The translations under genes and the position numbers were made by a program. From positions 310,001 to 374,000 of the forward strand of contig NZ_VEDO01000001.1 of assembly GCF_007677875.1 (NCBI RefSeq): a stretch of 64,000 nucleotides of DNA. The letters are read 5' to 3'. This stretch comes from Variovorax boronicumulans. GTDB taxonomy: Bacteria; Pseudomonadota; Gammaproteobacteria; Burkholderiales; Burkholderiaceae_C. The notes below the pieces were generated by a model. That model did not search any database and was not told the DNA's origin. It worked only from the letters and a program-made list of their open reading frames with translations. Shown here piece by piece: positions 10,151-18,324 of this stretch. Positions within the stretch are counted from its first letter, which is position 1, and the number at the start of each line of letters is the position of its first letter.

Positions 10151-11362
10151 ATGATCGGAAGACGCCAGTTCAGCGCGGCGGTCGCCGGCGCGACCGCCGG
10201 ATTCGCCAGCGTGCAGGTGCGCGCCCAAAAGGCTTACGGGCCGGGTGTCACGGACACCGAGATCAGGCTCGGCAACACCGCTCCCTATAGCGGGCCGGTC
10301 TCGGCCTACGGTATTTCGGCGCGCAGCATCAACGCCTACTTCAAGCTCGTCAACGACAAGGGCGGCATCAACGGGCGCAAGATCACCTTCGTCACCTACG
10401 ACGACGAGTTCGCACCACCCAAGACCGTGGAGATGGCGCGCCGCCTCGTGGAGCAGGACAACGTGCTGATGCTGGTGGGCGGCATGGGCTCGGCCTGCAA
10501 CCTGGCGATCCAGCGCTACATGAACGCCAAGAAGGTGCCGCAGATGTTCATCGCGGTCGGCGGCTCGCGCTTCAACGATCCCAAGAACGCGCCCTGGACC
10601 GTGCCCTTCAACCCCAGCTACCAGGGCGAGGGCGCGCTGTACGCGCGCCACATCCTGCAGAACGTGCCGAACGCCAAGGTGGCCGTGCTGCTGCAGAACG
10701 ACGAGATGGGGCGCGATCTGCTGGCGGGCTTTCGCAAGGGTCTGGGCGACAAGGGCTCCATCATCGTGGCCGAACAGTCCTTCGAGGTGACCGACCCGAC
10801 CGTCGATTCGCAGATGGTGAGCCTCAAAGCCTCGGGCGCCGACGTGCTCGTGAACCTGAGCCTGTCGCGCACGGCGGCCCAGGCGATCCGCAAGGCCGAT
10901 GCGCTGGGCTGGAAGCCGCGCGCGCACTACCTGATCTACAACTCCGCGAGCGTGAAGTCCACCTTCGAGCCGGCAGGCAGGGAGGCTTCCACGGGCATCA
11001 TCACGAGCTCGTTCTACAAGGACCCAGGCCAGCTGGCGCTGGCCGACGACCCGGCCACCCGCGCTTACAAGGCCATGATGGCGCGCTATGCGCCGGGCGA
11101 CGATCCCAACAACAGCACGGCCGCCTATGGGTACACCGTGGGCCAGGCGCTGGAAAACATCCTGCAGCGCGCCGGCGACAACCTCACGCGCGAGAACATC
11201 CTGCGCCTGGCCACCAGCATCCAGGACCTGCAGTTGCCCATGATGCGGCCCGGCGTGCTGCTCAACAACTCGGCGAAGGACTACTTCCCGGTGGGCGCGC
11301 TGCAGCTGATGCGCTTCAACGGCAGGGAACTGGAAAGCCTGGGCACGCCGGTGCGGCTCTGA
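10151..11362 (+). CDS. LivJ-type ABC transporter substrate-binding protein
   Basis: A 403-residue periplasmic binding protein of the branched-chain amino acid receptor fold. RRQFSAAVAGATAGFASVQVRA is the export signal, with a twin-arginine start. The mature part opens with YGPGVTDTEIRLGNTAPYSGP, followed by NDKGGINGRKITF, and has RYMNAKKVPQMF in the middle, a segment shared by most receptors here. Members of this subgroup next to acyl-CoA genes generally bind aromatic or organic acids rather than amino acids. The nearest translocator genes are livGFHM at 37.5 kb. Last gene of the operon starting at 5461. Confidence 0.9.
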   Translation: MIGRRQFSAAVAGATAGFASVQVRAQKAYGPGVTDTEIRLGNTAPYSGPVSAYGISARSINAYFKLVNDKGGINGRKITFVTYDDEFAPPKTVEMARRLVEQDNVLMLVGGMGSACNLAIQRYMNAKKVPQMFIAVGGSRFNDPKNAPWTVPFNPSYQGEGALYARHILQNVPNAKVAVLLQNDEMGRDLLAGFRKGLGDKGSIIVAEQSFEVTDPTVDSQMVSLKASGADVLVNLSLSRTAAQAIRKADALGWKPRAHYLIYNSASVKSTFEPAGREASTGIITSSFYKDPGQLALADDPATRAYKAMMARYAPGDDPNNSTAAYGYTVGQALENILQRAGDNLTRENILRLATSIQDLQLPMMRPGVLLNNSAKDYFPVGALQLMRFNGRELESLGTPVRL

Positions 11363-11365
11363 GTC

Positions 11366-12145
11366 TCAGTGCGCCGCCTTCTCCTGCACGGCGGGTGCGT
11401 CGGCGCGCGGCACTTCGTACAGCAGGAACGGCGGCTCGCCCGGTCGGCTGCGTTCGAGCAGCGGCTTGGCGCAGTTGTAGACCGGCACGCCGTTGATGGT
11501 GCGGCCCTGCGGCGTGCCGCGGTGCGCGTGGCCGTGGAACACGGCATCGACCGGGTAACGCAGCAGCGGCTCCTCCAGCCGGCTCGAACCCAGGAAGGCG
11601 AAGATCTCCGCGGGCTCGCCCTGCACGGTGGCAGCGATGGGCGCGTAGTGCAACAGCGCGAGCCGGTGCGGCGTGCGCAGCTTGGCCAGCGCCGATTCGA
11701 GCTTCATGGCCTCGGTCTGCGCCTCCTGCACGAACAGCTTGATCGCCGCCTCTCCCCAGGCGCCAAGCGAGGCACGGCCGAAGCCGCCCGCGAAGCCCTT
11801 CACGCCGGCGATGCCCACGCCTTCGATCTCGCAGGCCTCGCCGTCGAGCACGCGCACGCCGGCGTCCTTCAGGGCCTGCGCGACGACCTCGGGCGTGCCC
11901 GACTCGTGGTCGTGGTTGCCCAGCACGGCGACGACGGGGAGGGTGAGGGCGCTGAGTTCACCGACGAGCACCTTCGCCTCTTCCGGCGTACCGTAATCCG
12001 TGAGGTCGCCGCACAGCAGCAGCGCGTCGGCCGCGTCGGCCGCCCGGGCAAAGAATTCGCGCAGGCGGCCGGCCGAATCCTTGTCGACATGGATGTCGCC
12101 GACCGCCGCAAAACGGACATGGGTGGAAGACTTGGGAGCGGGCAT
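11366..12145 (-). CDS. Calcineurin-like metallophosphoesterase
   Basis: A 259-residue cytosolic protein with the full metallophosphoesterase signature in order: VGDIHVD, LLCGDLTDYG, VLGNHDHESG, LLHYAPIA and FHGHAHRG. These supply the dinuclear metal ligands and the active-site histidine. Members act on cyclic nucleotides, phosphodiesters or nucleic acids, so the substrate is open. The ATG at 12145 gives MPAPKSSTHVRFAAVGD, with the first metal motif close to the N-terminus as usual; longer frames upstream are not supported. It converges with the preceding receptor gene, 3 bp apart, and is divergent from the nucleotidyltransferase gene. Confidence 0.88.
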   Translation of the reverse strand: MPAPKSSTHVRFAAVGDIHVDKDSAGRLREFFARAADAADALLLCGDLTDYGTPEEAKVLVGELSALTLPVVAVLGNHDHESGTPEVVAQALKDAGVRVLDGEACEIEGVGIAGVKGFAGGFGRASLGAWGEAAIKLFVQEAQTEAMKLESALAKLRTPHRLALLHYAPIAATVQGEPAEIFAFLGSSRLEEPLLRYPVDAVFHGHAHRGTPQGRTINGVPVYNCAKPLLERSRPGEPPFLLYEVPRADAPAVQEKAAH

Positions 12146-12300
12146 GGTGCGGGTGGGTTGGCGGGCGGTGAAGCCAGCTTGCCTCGCCGGGGGCGGCGCC
12201 AACCATCGGTGCGCTCCGGCAGCGGCCGTAGGCGCCCGCCGACGGCCGATGGGGCGCTTGGCGCGGGCCGCGGGCTGCGCCACCCGCGTAGCGTGCAGCC

Positions 12301-13140
12301 ATGCCGCGCCATGCCACCGCTCCGCCGCCCGCTTCCTCGCTGGAGGAAGAAATCGGTCCTGCCGTCGCCGACTTCTACCGCGCCGTGCTGCAGGCCCTCG
12401 TGGACGCGCGCATTGCCTTCCTGGTGGGCGGTGCGCTGGCCCATGCACACCACACAGGTGTGCGCCGCCCTACCAAGGACCTGGACCTGTTCATCCGCAA
12501 GGCCGACTGTCCCCGCATTGCCAGGCTGCTGCAGGCGCAGGGCTGGCGCACCGACCTGCCATATCCGCACTGGCTGGCGAAGGTGCACAGTGGGGCGGCA
12601 TTCATCGACCTCATTTTCGGGACCGGGAACGGGCTCACCCCGGTGGATGCAGCCTGGTTCCGGCGCAACCGCCGCATCACGCTGCTGGGCGTGCCGGTGC
12701 GCATCGTCAACGCGGAAGACAGCCTGCTGACCAAGGCCTTCATCATGGAGCGCGAACGCTACGACGGCGGCGACGTCGCCCATTTGCTGCTGGCCCATGC
12801 CGAGCGCCTGGACTGGCCGGGCCTGCTCGAACGCTTCGGCCCGCATTGGCGCGTGCTGCTGGCGCACCTGAGCCTGTTCGGCTTCGTCTATCCAGGTGAG
12901 CGCCACCGCATCCCGGTCTGGGTGCTGATCGAGCTCGCCGAACGGCTGGCGCGCGAGGGGCAGGCGCCCAGCACCGAGCGCGCGCTGGTCTGCGACGGCA
13001 CGCTGCTGTCGCGCGCGCAGTACCTGCACGACGTGCGCAAGCTGGGTTACCGCGATGGGCGTCTCGACGGCACCGGCAGCATGACGGCCGAAGACGTGGC
13101 GATCTGGACCGCGGCCATCGCCGGTGGACCGGGCGGCTGA
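12301..13140 (+). CDS. Nucleotidyltransferase-fold protein
   Basis: A 279-residue protein with a Pol-beta-type core: FLVGGALAHAHHTG followed by RRPTKDLDLFIRK and later FIDLIFGTG. The GG, DLD and later aspartate match the catalytic pattern of minimal nucleotidyltransferases of the AbiEii/DUF6036 type. Some relatives are toxins or antibiotic-modifying enzymes; others are uncharacterised. No antitoxin-like partner lies beside it. Neighbours are a divergent phosphoesterase and a convergent esterase 3 bp away, so it is probably transcribed alone. I am confident of the fold and not of a role. Confidence 0.7.
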   Translation: MPRHATAPPPASSLEEEIGPAVADFYRAVLQALVDARIAFLVGGALAHAHHTGVRRPTKDLDLFIRKADCPRIARLLQAQGWRTDLPYPHWLAKVHSGAAFIDLIFGTGNGLTPVDAAWFRRNRRITLLGVPVRIVNAEDSLLTKAFIMERERYDGGDVAHLLLAHAERLDWPGLLERFGPHWRVLLAHLSLFGFVYPGERHRIPVWVLIELAERLAREGQAPSTERALVCDGTLLSRAQYLHDVRKLGYRDGRLDGTGSMTAEDVAIWTAAIAGGPGG

Positions 13141-13143
13141 AAC

Positions 13144-14085
13144 TCAGCTGCCGCGCAGCCGCTCGCCGAAGCGCCGCATGCCCTGCTGCACCAGGGCCTG
13201 CGCGGCCGGCGACCAGCGTCCCATGTCGTAGAAACCATGCACCATGCCCGGCCCGGCCAGGTGGTCCACCGGGGTTCCGGCGGCCCGCAGTGCCTCGGCA
13301 TACGCCAGTCCGCTGTCGCGCAGCGGGTCGAATTCGGCCGTCACGACCACGGCCGGCGGCAGCCGCGTGAGGTCGCGGTGGCGCAGCGGCGCCAGGCGCG
13401 GGTCCAGCGCGTCGGGCGCCGTGCCGGCATAGTGCGCGTAGAACCAGGCCATGGTCGCAGTCTCCAGGAAATAGCCCTTGGCGTTCTGCGTCAGGCTGGG
13501 GTAGTCGGCCTGGGGATGGTCCACCGCGGGGTAGATCAGGAACTGCGCGGCCAGCGCGGTGCCTGCATCGCGCAGCTGCTGCGCGACCACCGCGGCGAGG
13601 TTGCCGCCCGCGCTGTCCCCGGCCACGCCGACGGTGGCGTTGCCGCCAAGGTCGGCCGCGTGCGCGACGACCCAGCGCGCCGCGGCCACGGCGTCGAGGG
13701 CCGCGGCCGGGAACGGGTGCTCGGGCGCGAGCCGGTAGTCCACGGCCACCACCACGGCCCGGGCGCCGCGGCACAGGTCGCGGCACATGTTGTCGTGCGT
13801 GTCCAGGTCGCCGATGACCCAGCCGCCGCCGTGGAAATAGGCCACGGTGGGGAAGGGGCCCGCGCCCTCGGGCCGGTACACGCGGGCTTTCAGGGGGCCG
13901 GCGGCGCCATCGACCGTGGTGTTTTCCACGCTGGCCACGGGCACGACTTCGGCTGGCTTGCGCGTGCCGACCGTCAGTGCCAGGTAGCCGGCGCGGCCTT
14001 CGGCGGGCGTGCCTTCGGAAGTGGGCTTCCTGCCGGATGCGGCCATCATCTGCAGCACGCCGGCGAGGTGGGGATCAAGGGGCAT
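13144..14085 (-). CDS. Alpha/beta-hydrolase esterase (hormone-sensitive lipase family)
   Basis: A 313-residue esterase. YFHGGGWVIGDLDTHD near residue 83 is the HGGG oxyanion motif, VAGDSAGGNLAA near 155 holds the nucleophilic serine, VVTAEFDPLRDSG the acid and GMVHGFYDM the histidine. This is the acetyl-esterase / hormone-sensitive lipase class IV arrangement. It lies 20 bp downstream of a Baeyer-Villiger-type monooxygenase gene on the same strand. That pairing is classic for ketone breakdown: the monooxygenase makes an ester or lactone and the esterase opens it. Start fixed by the ATG at 14085, giving MPLDPHLAGVLQMMA. Confidence 0.9.
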   Translation of the reverse strand: MPLDPHLAGVLQMMAASGRKPTSEGTPAEGRAGYLALTVGTRKPAEVVPVASVENTTVDGAAGPLKARVYRPEGAGPFPTVAYFHGGGWVIGDLDTHDNMCRDLCRGARAVVVAVDYRLAPEHPFPAAALDAVAAARWVVAHAADLGGNATVGVAGDSAGGNLAAVVAQQLRDAGTALAAQFLIYPAVDHPQADYPSLTQNAKGYFLETATMAWFYAHYAGTAPDALDPRLAPLRHRDLTRLPPAVVVTAEFDPLRDSGLAYAEALRAAGTPVDHLAGPGMVHGFYDMGRWSPAAQALVQQGMRRFGERLRGS

Positions 14086-14105
14086 GGGTCCGTCTCCAGT
14101 GGGAA

Positions 14106-15596
14106 TCAGCGGTAGGCAAGCGTGCTGTCGTCGGGCCGCACGGCCGGCAGCGCGCTGCGTTCGTCCTGGTATTCGAGGTTGTGGCGCCAGGGGTCGCGGT
14201 CGCCCTGGCGGAACATGCGGTGCTGGGCACGCAGGATGTAGCCCGCGTTGAAGTTCTGCGGGTCCATCCACGGCAGGCGCGGCATGCCGGCGTCCCCGGG
14301 GCGCAGCCGGGGCTCGACCACCGCATGGCCATGGGCCTGCATGTGTGCCAGCACGCGGCACACCAGGTCGCAGACCAGGTCCAGCCGCAGCGTCCAGCTC
14401 GAGCGGAAATAGCCCATCACGTAGGCCAGGTTGGGCAGGCCTTCGAGCATCACGCCGCGCCAGGTCACGCGCTGCGTGAAGTCCACCGCCGCGCCGTCGA
14501 CACGGAACGGCACACCGCCCAGCACCTGCAGATCGAAGCCCGTGGCGGTGACGACCACATCGGCCGGCAGGTGCGCGCCGCTGGCCAGCCGGATGCCGCT
14601 CGCGTCGAAGCATTCGATGCCGTCGGTCGCCACGGAGGCCTTGCCGCTGCGGATGGCGGCGAAGAGGTCGCCATCCGGCACCACCGCCACGCGCTGCTGC
14701 CAGGGGCGGTAGCGTGGGTTGAAGTGCCGGTCCACGTCGAAGCCCTCGGGCAGCTGGCTGCGCGCCTGCTGCATGAGGTTGGCGCGCAGGTCCTCGGGCC
14801 GCTCGAAGGACATGCGCACCACCTCGCTGTTGCGCACGATGTGCGCGCGGCGCAGGATCTCGTGCGTCCATTCGGGTGGCAGGTCCAGCGCACGCAATGG
14901 CGCCTCCAGCGGATGCGCGCGCGGCAAGGTCGAGAAGAAGGTCGGCGAGCGCTGCAGCATGGTCACGTGCGCCACCTGGTCCGCCAGCGCCGGGATCAGC
15001 GTGGCGGCCGTGGCGCCCGAGCCGATGACGACCACGCGCCGGCCCGCGCAGTCCAGGTCCTGCGGCCAGTGCTGCGGGTGCACCACACGGCCCTGGAAGC
15101 GCTCCAGCCCCGGCCAGGCGGGCGTGTAGGGCTGGCCGTGGTCGTAGTAGCCGGCGCACATCCAGATAAAGCCCGTGGTCAGCGTCAGCACGTCGCTCTG
15201 CGCCTTGCGCGCGATGCGCAGGGTCCAGCGCGCCTCCTGCGATGACCACTCGGCCGACAGCACGCGGTGGCCGTAGCGGATCTGCGGCGCCAGGCCGTTC
15301 TCGGCGATGGTCTCGGCCAGGTAGTGGCGGATCTCGTCGGCCGTGGCGATGGCGCTGCCCATCCAGGGCTTGAACGCGTAGCCGTAGGTGTACAGGTCGC
15401 TGTCGGAGCGCGCGCCGGGGTAGCGGTGCGTCCACCAGGTGCCGCCGAAACCGTCCATGGCCTCGAGCACGGCCAGGCTGCGTTCGGGCCAGCGCCTGCG
15501 CAGGTGGCAGGCGGCGCCGATGCCGGAAATGCCGGCGCCGATGACCAGGAAGTCGAAGTGCGTGCCGTCGTCCGTCTGGCGCTGGGGAATGGCCAT
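14106..15596 (-). CDS. Baeyer-Villiger-type flavin monooxygenase
   Basis: A 496-residue FAD/NADPH monooxygenase. GAGISGIGAACHLRR near residue 20 is the FAD-binding loop, and a second Rossmann motif VVIGSGATAATL binds NADPH. Between them FQGRVVHPQHWP near residue 168 fits the FxGxxxHxxxW(P/D) fingerprint of type I Baeyer-Villiger monooxygenases. The GTWWTHRYPGARSDSDLYTY stretch is also typical. It probably inserts oxygen into a ketone and is followed by an esterase that would hydrolyse the product. Divergent from a Bug receptor gene at 15767. Substrate could be an alkyl, cyclic or aryl ketone; N-oxidation cannot be excluded. Confidence 0.9.
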   Translation of the reverse strand: MAIPQRQTDDGTHFDFLVIGAGISGIGAACHLRRRWPERSLAVLEAMDGFGGTWWTHRYPGARSDSDLYTYGYAFKPWMGSAIATADEIRHYLAETIAENGLAPQIRYGHRVLSAEWSSQEARWTLRIARKAQSDVLTLTTGFIWMCAGYYDHGQPYTPAWPGLERFQGRVVHPQHWPQDLDCAGRRVVVIGSGATAATLIPALADQVAHVTMLQRSPTFFSTLPRAHPLEAPLRALDLPPEWTHEILRRAHIVRNSEVVRMSFERPEDLRANLMQQARSQLPEGFDVDRHFNPRYRPWQQRVAVVPDGDLFAAIRSGKASVATDGIECFDASGIRLASGAHLPADVVVTATGFDLQVLGGVPFRVDGAAVDFTQRVTWRGVMLEGLPNLAYVMGYFRSSWTLRLDLVCDLVCRVLAHMQAHGHAVVEPRLRPGDAGMPRLPWMDPQNFNAGYILRAQHRMFRQGDRDPWRHNLEYQDERSALPAVRPDDSTLAYR

Positions 15597-15766
15597 GGCT
15601 TGTCTCCTTGTCGCGGCCCATCTTAGGGGGGCCGTGCGCGGGCGCCTCGTCGTGCAAGCGACAACCTGGCCGCGCTGGCATCGCTGTTTTCCCTGCCATG
15701 GATGACAGCCGACTGACAGTCAGCGCCGATAGAGTGGCAGGGCCATCACAACTCGGAGACAGGCCC

Positions 15767-16753
15767 ATGCACGATTCCATCCTCGGTCGCAGGCGCTTCC
15801 TGCAAGGCGCAGCCGGCGCCCTGGCCCTGCCCGGCCTGGTGCTGGCGCAGGACAAGTACCCCAGCAAACCCATCACCTGGATCTGTCCTTATGCGGCCGG
15901 CGGCAATGCCGACCAGCGCTCGCGCCAGGTCGCCAAGGCCATGAGCACGCTGCTGGGCCAGCCCATCATCATCGACAACAAGTCGGGTGCCGGCGGCAAC
16001 ATCGGCACCGAGGCCATCGCGCGGGCCAAGGCCGACGGCTACACGCTGGGCATGGGCAACTTCGCGCCGCTGTCCGTGAACCAGTCGCTGTTCAAGAAGC
16101 TCAGTTTCGACCCGTTCAACGACCTGGTGCCGATCTTCCTGATCGAGCGCGGCCCGCTGATGCTGACCGTGCGCGCCGACGCCCCCTACAAGAACGTGCA
16201 GGAGCTGGTGGCGGCAGCCAAGGCCGCGCCGGGCAAGCTGGCCTATGCCTCGGGTGGCATCGGCGGCACCCACCACCTGAGCGGCGCGCTGTTCCAGCAC
16301 ACCGCGGGCATCGACCTGATCCACGCGCCCTACAAGAGCGGTTCGGCCGCCGCCACCGACCTGCTCGGCGGCCAGGTCACGATGATGTTCGAGCAGATGT
16401 ACGTGGCCATGCCCTCCATCAAGGCCGGCAAGACGCGTGCGCTGGCCATCACCAGCAAGACCCGGTCCGCGCTGATGCCGGAGGTGCCCACGATGGCCGA
16501 GTCCGGCTTCCCAGCCGTGGAGGTGATGAACTGGCAGGGCCTGGTCGGCCCCAAGGGCCTGCCGCCAGACCTCGTGAAGCAGCTCAACGCCATCGGCAAC
16601 AAGGCCTTGCAGGACCCCATGCTGCGCGAGCAGATCACGAGCCAGGGCAACGAGGTGATGGGCGGCACGCCCGAGCAGTTCGCGGCGCTGATCCGCGCCG
16701 AGGCCCCGCGCTGGGCCAAGGTGGTCAAGGACGCGAAGATCGAACCCGAATGA
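15767..16753 (+). CDS. Bug-family tripartite tricarboxylate transporter receptor
   Basis: A 328-residue periplasmic receptor. The twin-arginine-like leader RRRFLQGAAGALALPGLVLA is followed by YPSKPITWICPYAAGGNAD, IIIDNKSGAGGNIGTEAIA and HAPYKSGSAAATDLLGGQV, all Bug/TctC landmarks. GGAGA upstream of the ATG at 15767 supports the start. It is divergent from the monooxygenase-esterase pair and convergent with a ligase gene, 18 bp apart. It may import the carboxylate or ketoacid degraded by these neighbours (inference). The intergenic region lacks the regulon dyad. Confidence 0.9.
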   Translation: MHDSILGRRRFLQGAAGALALPGLVLAQDKYPSKPITWICPYAAGGNADQRSRQVAKAMSTLLGQPIIIDNKSGAGGNIGTEAIARAKADGYTLGMGNFAPLSVNQSLFKKLSFDPFNDLVPIFLIERGPLMLTVRADAPYKNVQELVAAAKAAPGKLAYASGGIGGTHHLSGALFQHTAGIDLIHAPYKSGSAAATDLLGGQVTMMFEQMYVAMPSIKAGKTRALAITSKTRSALMPEVPTMAESGFPAVEVMNWQGLVGPKGLPPDLVKQLNAIGNKALQDPMLREQITSQGNEVMGGTPEQFAALIRAEAPRWAKVVKDAKIEPE

Positions 16754-16771
16754 GGTGCGGGCCGGCGGCCC

Positions 16772-18316
16772 TCAGCCGACCTTGCGCGCCTGCCCGTCCC
16801 AGAACGGCGCGCGCAGCGCCTTCTTGTCGATCTTGCCCAGCGCTGTGAGCGGCAGCGCGTCGACGAAGTCCACGCGCTTGGGCGCCTGCTGCGCGCCCTT
16901 GTGCTGCTTGACGAGTGCCATGAGCGCCTGCGCGTCCACCTGCATGCCTGGCCGGCACACGACCATGGCGGCCACGGCCTCGCCCCAGGTCGGGTCGGGC
17001 ACGCCGATCACGGCCGCCATGGCCACGGCCGGGTGCGTGGTCAGCACGTCTTCCACCTCGCGCGGGTAGACGTTGAAGCCGCCCGAGACCACCATGTCCT
17101 TCTTGCGGTCGACGATGTAGAGGTAGCCCTCGTCGTCCTGGCGCGCGATGTCGCTGGTGTGCAGCCAGCCGCCGGCCAGGGCCTCGGCCGTGAGGTCGGG
17201 TCGGTTCCAGTACAGCGCCATGGCGCTGTCGGCGCGCACGCAGATCTCGCCGGGCTCGCCCGGTGCCACCTCCGCGCCGTCGTCGCCGAGCAGGCGCACG
17301 TCGCAGCCGGCCAGGGGCATGCCGCAGGAGGCGAAGCGCTCGGGCCGGCGCGGGTCGTGGTCGGCCTTGCGCAAGAGGCTGATCGGGTAGCACTCGGTCT
17401 GGCCGTACAGCTGCGAGAACACCGGGCCGATGCGCTCCATGCCCTCCAGCAGCCGCGTGGGCGACATGGGCGACGCGCCGTACAGCAGCAGTTCCAGCGC
17501 GCCGAGGTCGGTCGCATCCAGGCCCGGGTGGTCCAGCAGCTTGTAGACCATGGTGGGTACGAGCAGCGTCATGTTGATGCGCTCGGCCTGCAGCGTGGCC
17601 AGCAGCCGGTCCGGGTCGAAGCCGCGCTGCAGGTGCACGGTGCCGCCGCGCAGCAGCGTGGGCAGCACCTTGGTGCCGGCCACATGGCTGATCGGCGCGG
17701 CCGCCAGGTAGCGCGGCGTGGCCGGCAGTTCGAAGTCCGCGAGGATGGCTCGCGTGATCGCAGCCTGCTGGTGCTGGTGGCGCAGCGCGGCCTTGGAGCG
17801 GCCCGTGGTGCCGCCGGTGTAGCCCAGGCTGGCGACGGTCTGCGCCTGCGAGAGGCCGCGCGGGCTGTGTTCCCCGGCTGCGGCCATGGCGGCAAGCAGG
17901 TCGCGGCCGTAGCCGGCCGGGCCCAGCGTCCACACCTGGCGCAGCTGTGGCAACGCCGCGGCCAGCGCGCCGCCGCGCTCGGCATAGGTCTCGGTGTCCA
18001 CCACCAGCAGCTGGGCCTGCGCGTCCTCGATCTGGAACTGCTGCTCGGGCAGGGCCGCCAGCGGGTGCAGCCAGGTCGTGCTGCCGCCCAGGGCCTGGAC
18101 CGCGATCTCGGCGGCCCAGGCCTCGGCGCGGTTGGCGCTGAGCAGCGCCACGCGTGGGGCCGCGACGCCGCCGGCCGCCAGCACGGCCTGGATGCGGCCG
18201 ATCAGCGCCAGCGTGCCGGTGTAGGTGAGGGCGCGCCCGTCCTCGGCGAAGGCGATGCGGTCCGGGTAACGCCGCAGCGCGCGCAGCGCCAGGGCGGGGG
18301 CGGTGGGGCCGTGCAT
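16772..18316 (-). CDS. AMP-forming acyl-CoA ligase with altered P-loop
   Basis: A 514-residue adenylate-forming ligase. The core reads GYTGGTTGRSKAALRHQH, where most members have TGGTTGxPKGV: the lysine is kept but the flanking Pro and Gly are replaced by Ser and Ala. Other motifs are normal: QLYGQTECYP, DRKKDMVVSGGFNVYPRE and the C-terminal lysine in LGKIDKKALR. It is probably active but with changed phosphate handling, or a different acid. It is on the minus strand, downstream of a receptor gene broken by an inserted element (18325-19797), and likely shared its transcript. Start at 18316, giving MHGPTAPALALRA. Confidence 0.88.
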   Translation of the reverse strand: MHGPTAPALALRALRRYPDRIAFAEDGRALTYTGTLALIGRIQAVLAAGGVAAPRVALLSANRAEAWAAEIAVQALGGSTTWLHPLAALPEQQFQIEDAQAQLLVVDTETYAERGGALAAALPQLRQVWTLGPAGYGRDLLAAMAAAGEHSPRGLSQAQTVASLGYTGGTTGRSKAALRHQHQQAAITRAILADFELPATPRYLAAAPISHVAGTKVLPTLLRGGTVHLQRGFDPDRLLATLQAERINMTLLVPTMVYKLLDHPGLDATDLGALELLLYGASPMSPTRLLEGMERIGPVFSQLYGQTECYPISLLRKADHDPRRPERFASCGMPLAGCDVRLLGDDGAEVAPGEPGEICVRADSAMALYWNRPDLTAEALAGGWLHTSDIARQDDEGYLYIVDRKKDMVVSGGFNVYPREVEDVLTTHPAVAMAAVIGVPDPTWGEAVAAMVVCRPGMQVDAQALMALVKQHKGAQQAPKRVDFVDALPLTALGKIDKKALRAPFWDGQARKVG

Positions 18317-18324
18317 GCGCTACC

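Noticed and set aside
12301-13140. Nucleotidyltransferase toxin of an abortive infection or toxin-antitoxin pair
   Set aside because: No small antitoxin-like or HEPN partner gene is adjacent; neighbours are a divergent phosphoesterase and a convergent esterase.
15640-15720. A regulon dyad between the monooxygenase and the Bug receptor
   Set aside because: TCGTCG-TGCAAG-CGACAA at 15647-15664 is a dyad, but the spacing is 2 bp longer, the core differs and no -10 follows at 22-24 bp. CTGACAGTCAG near 15714 is a separate small palindrome.
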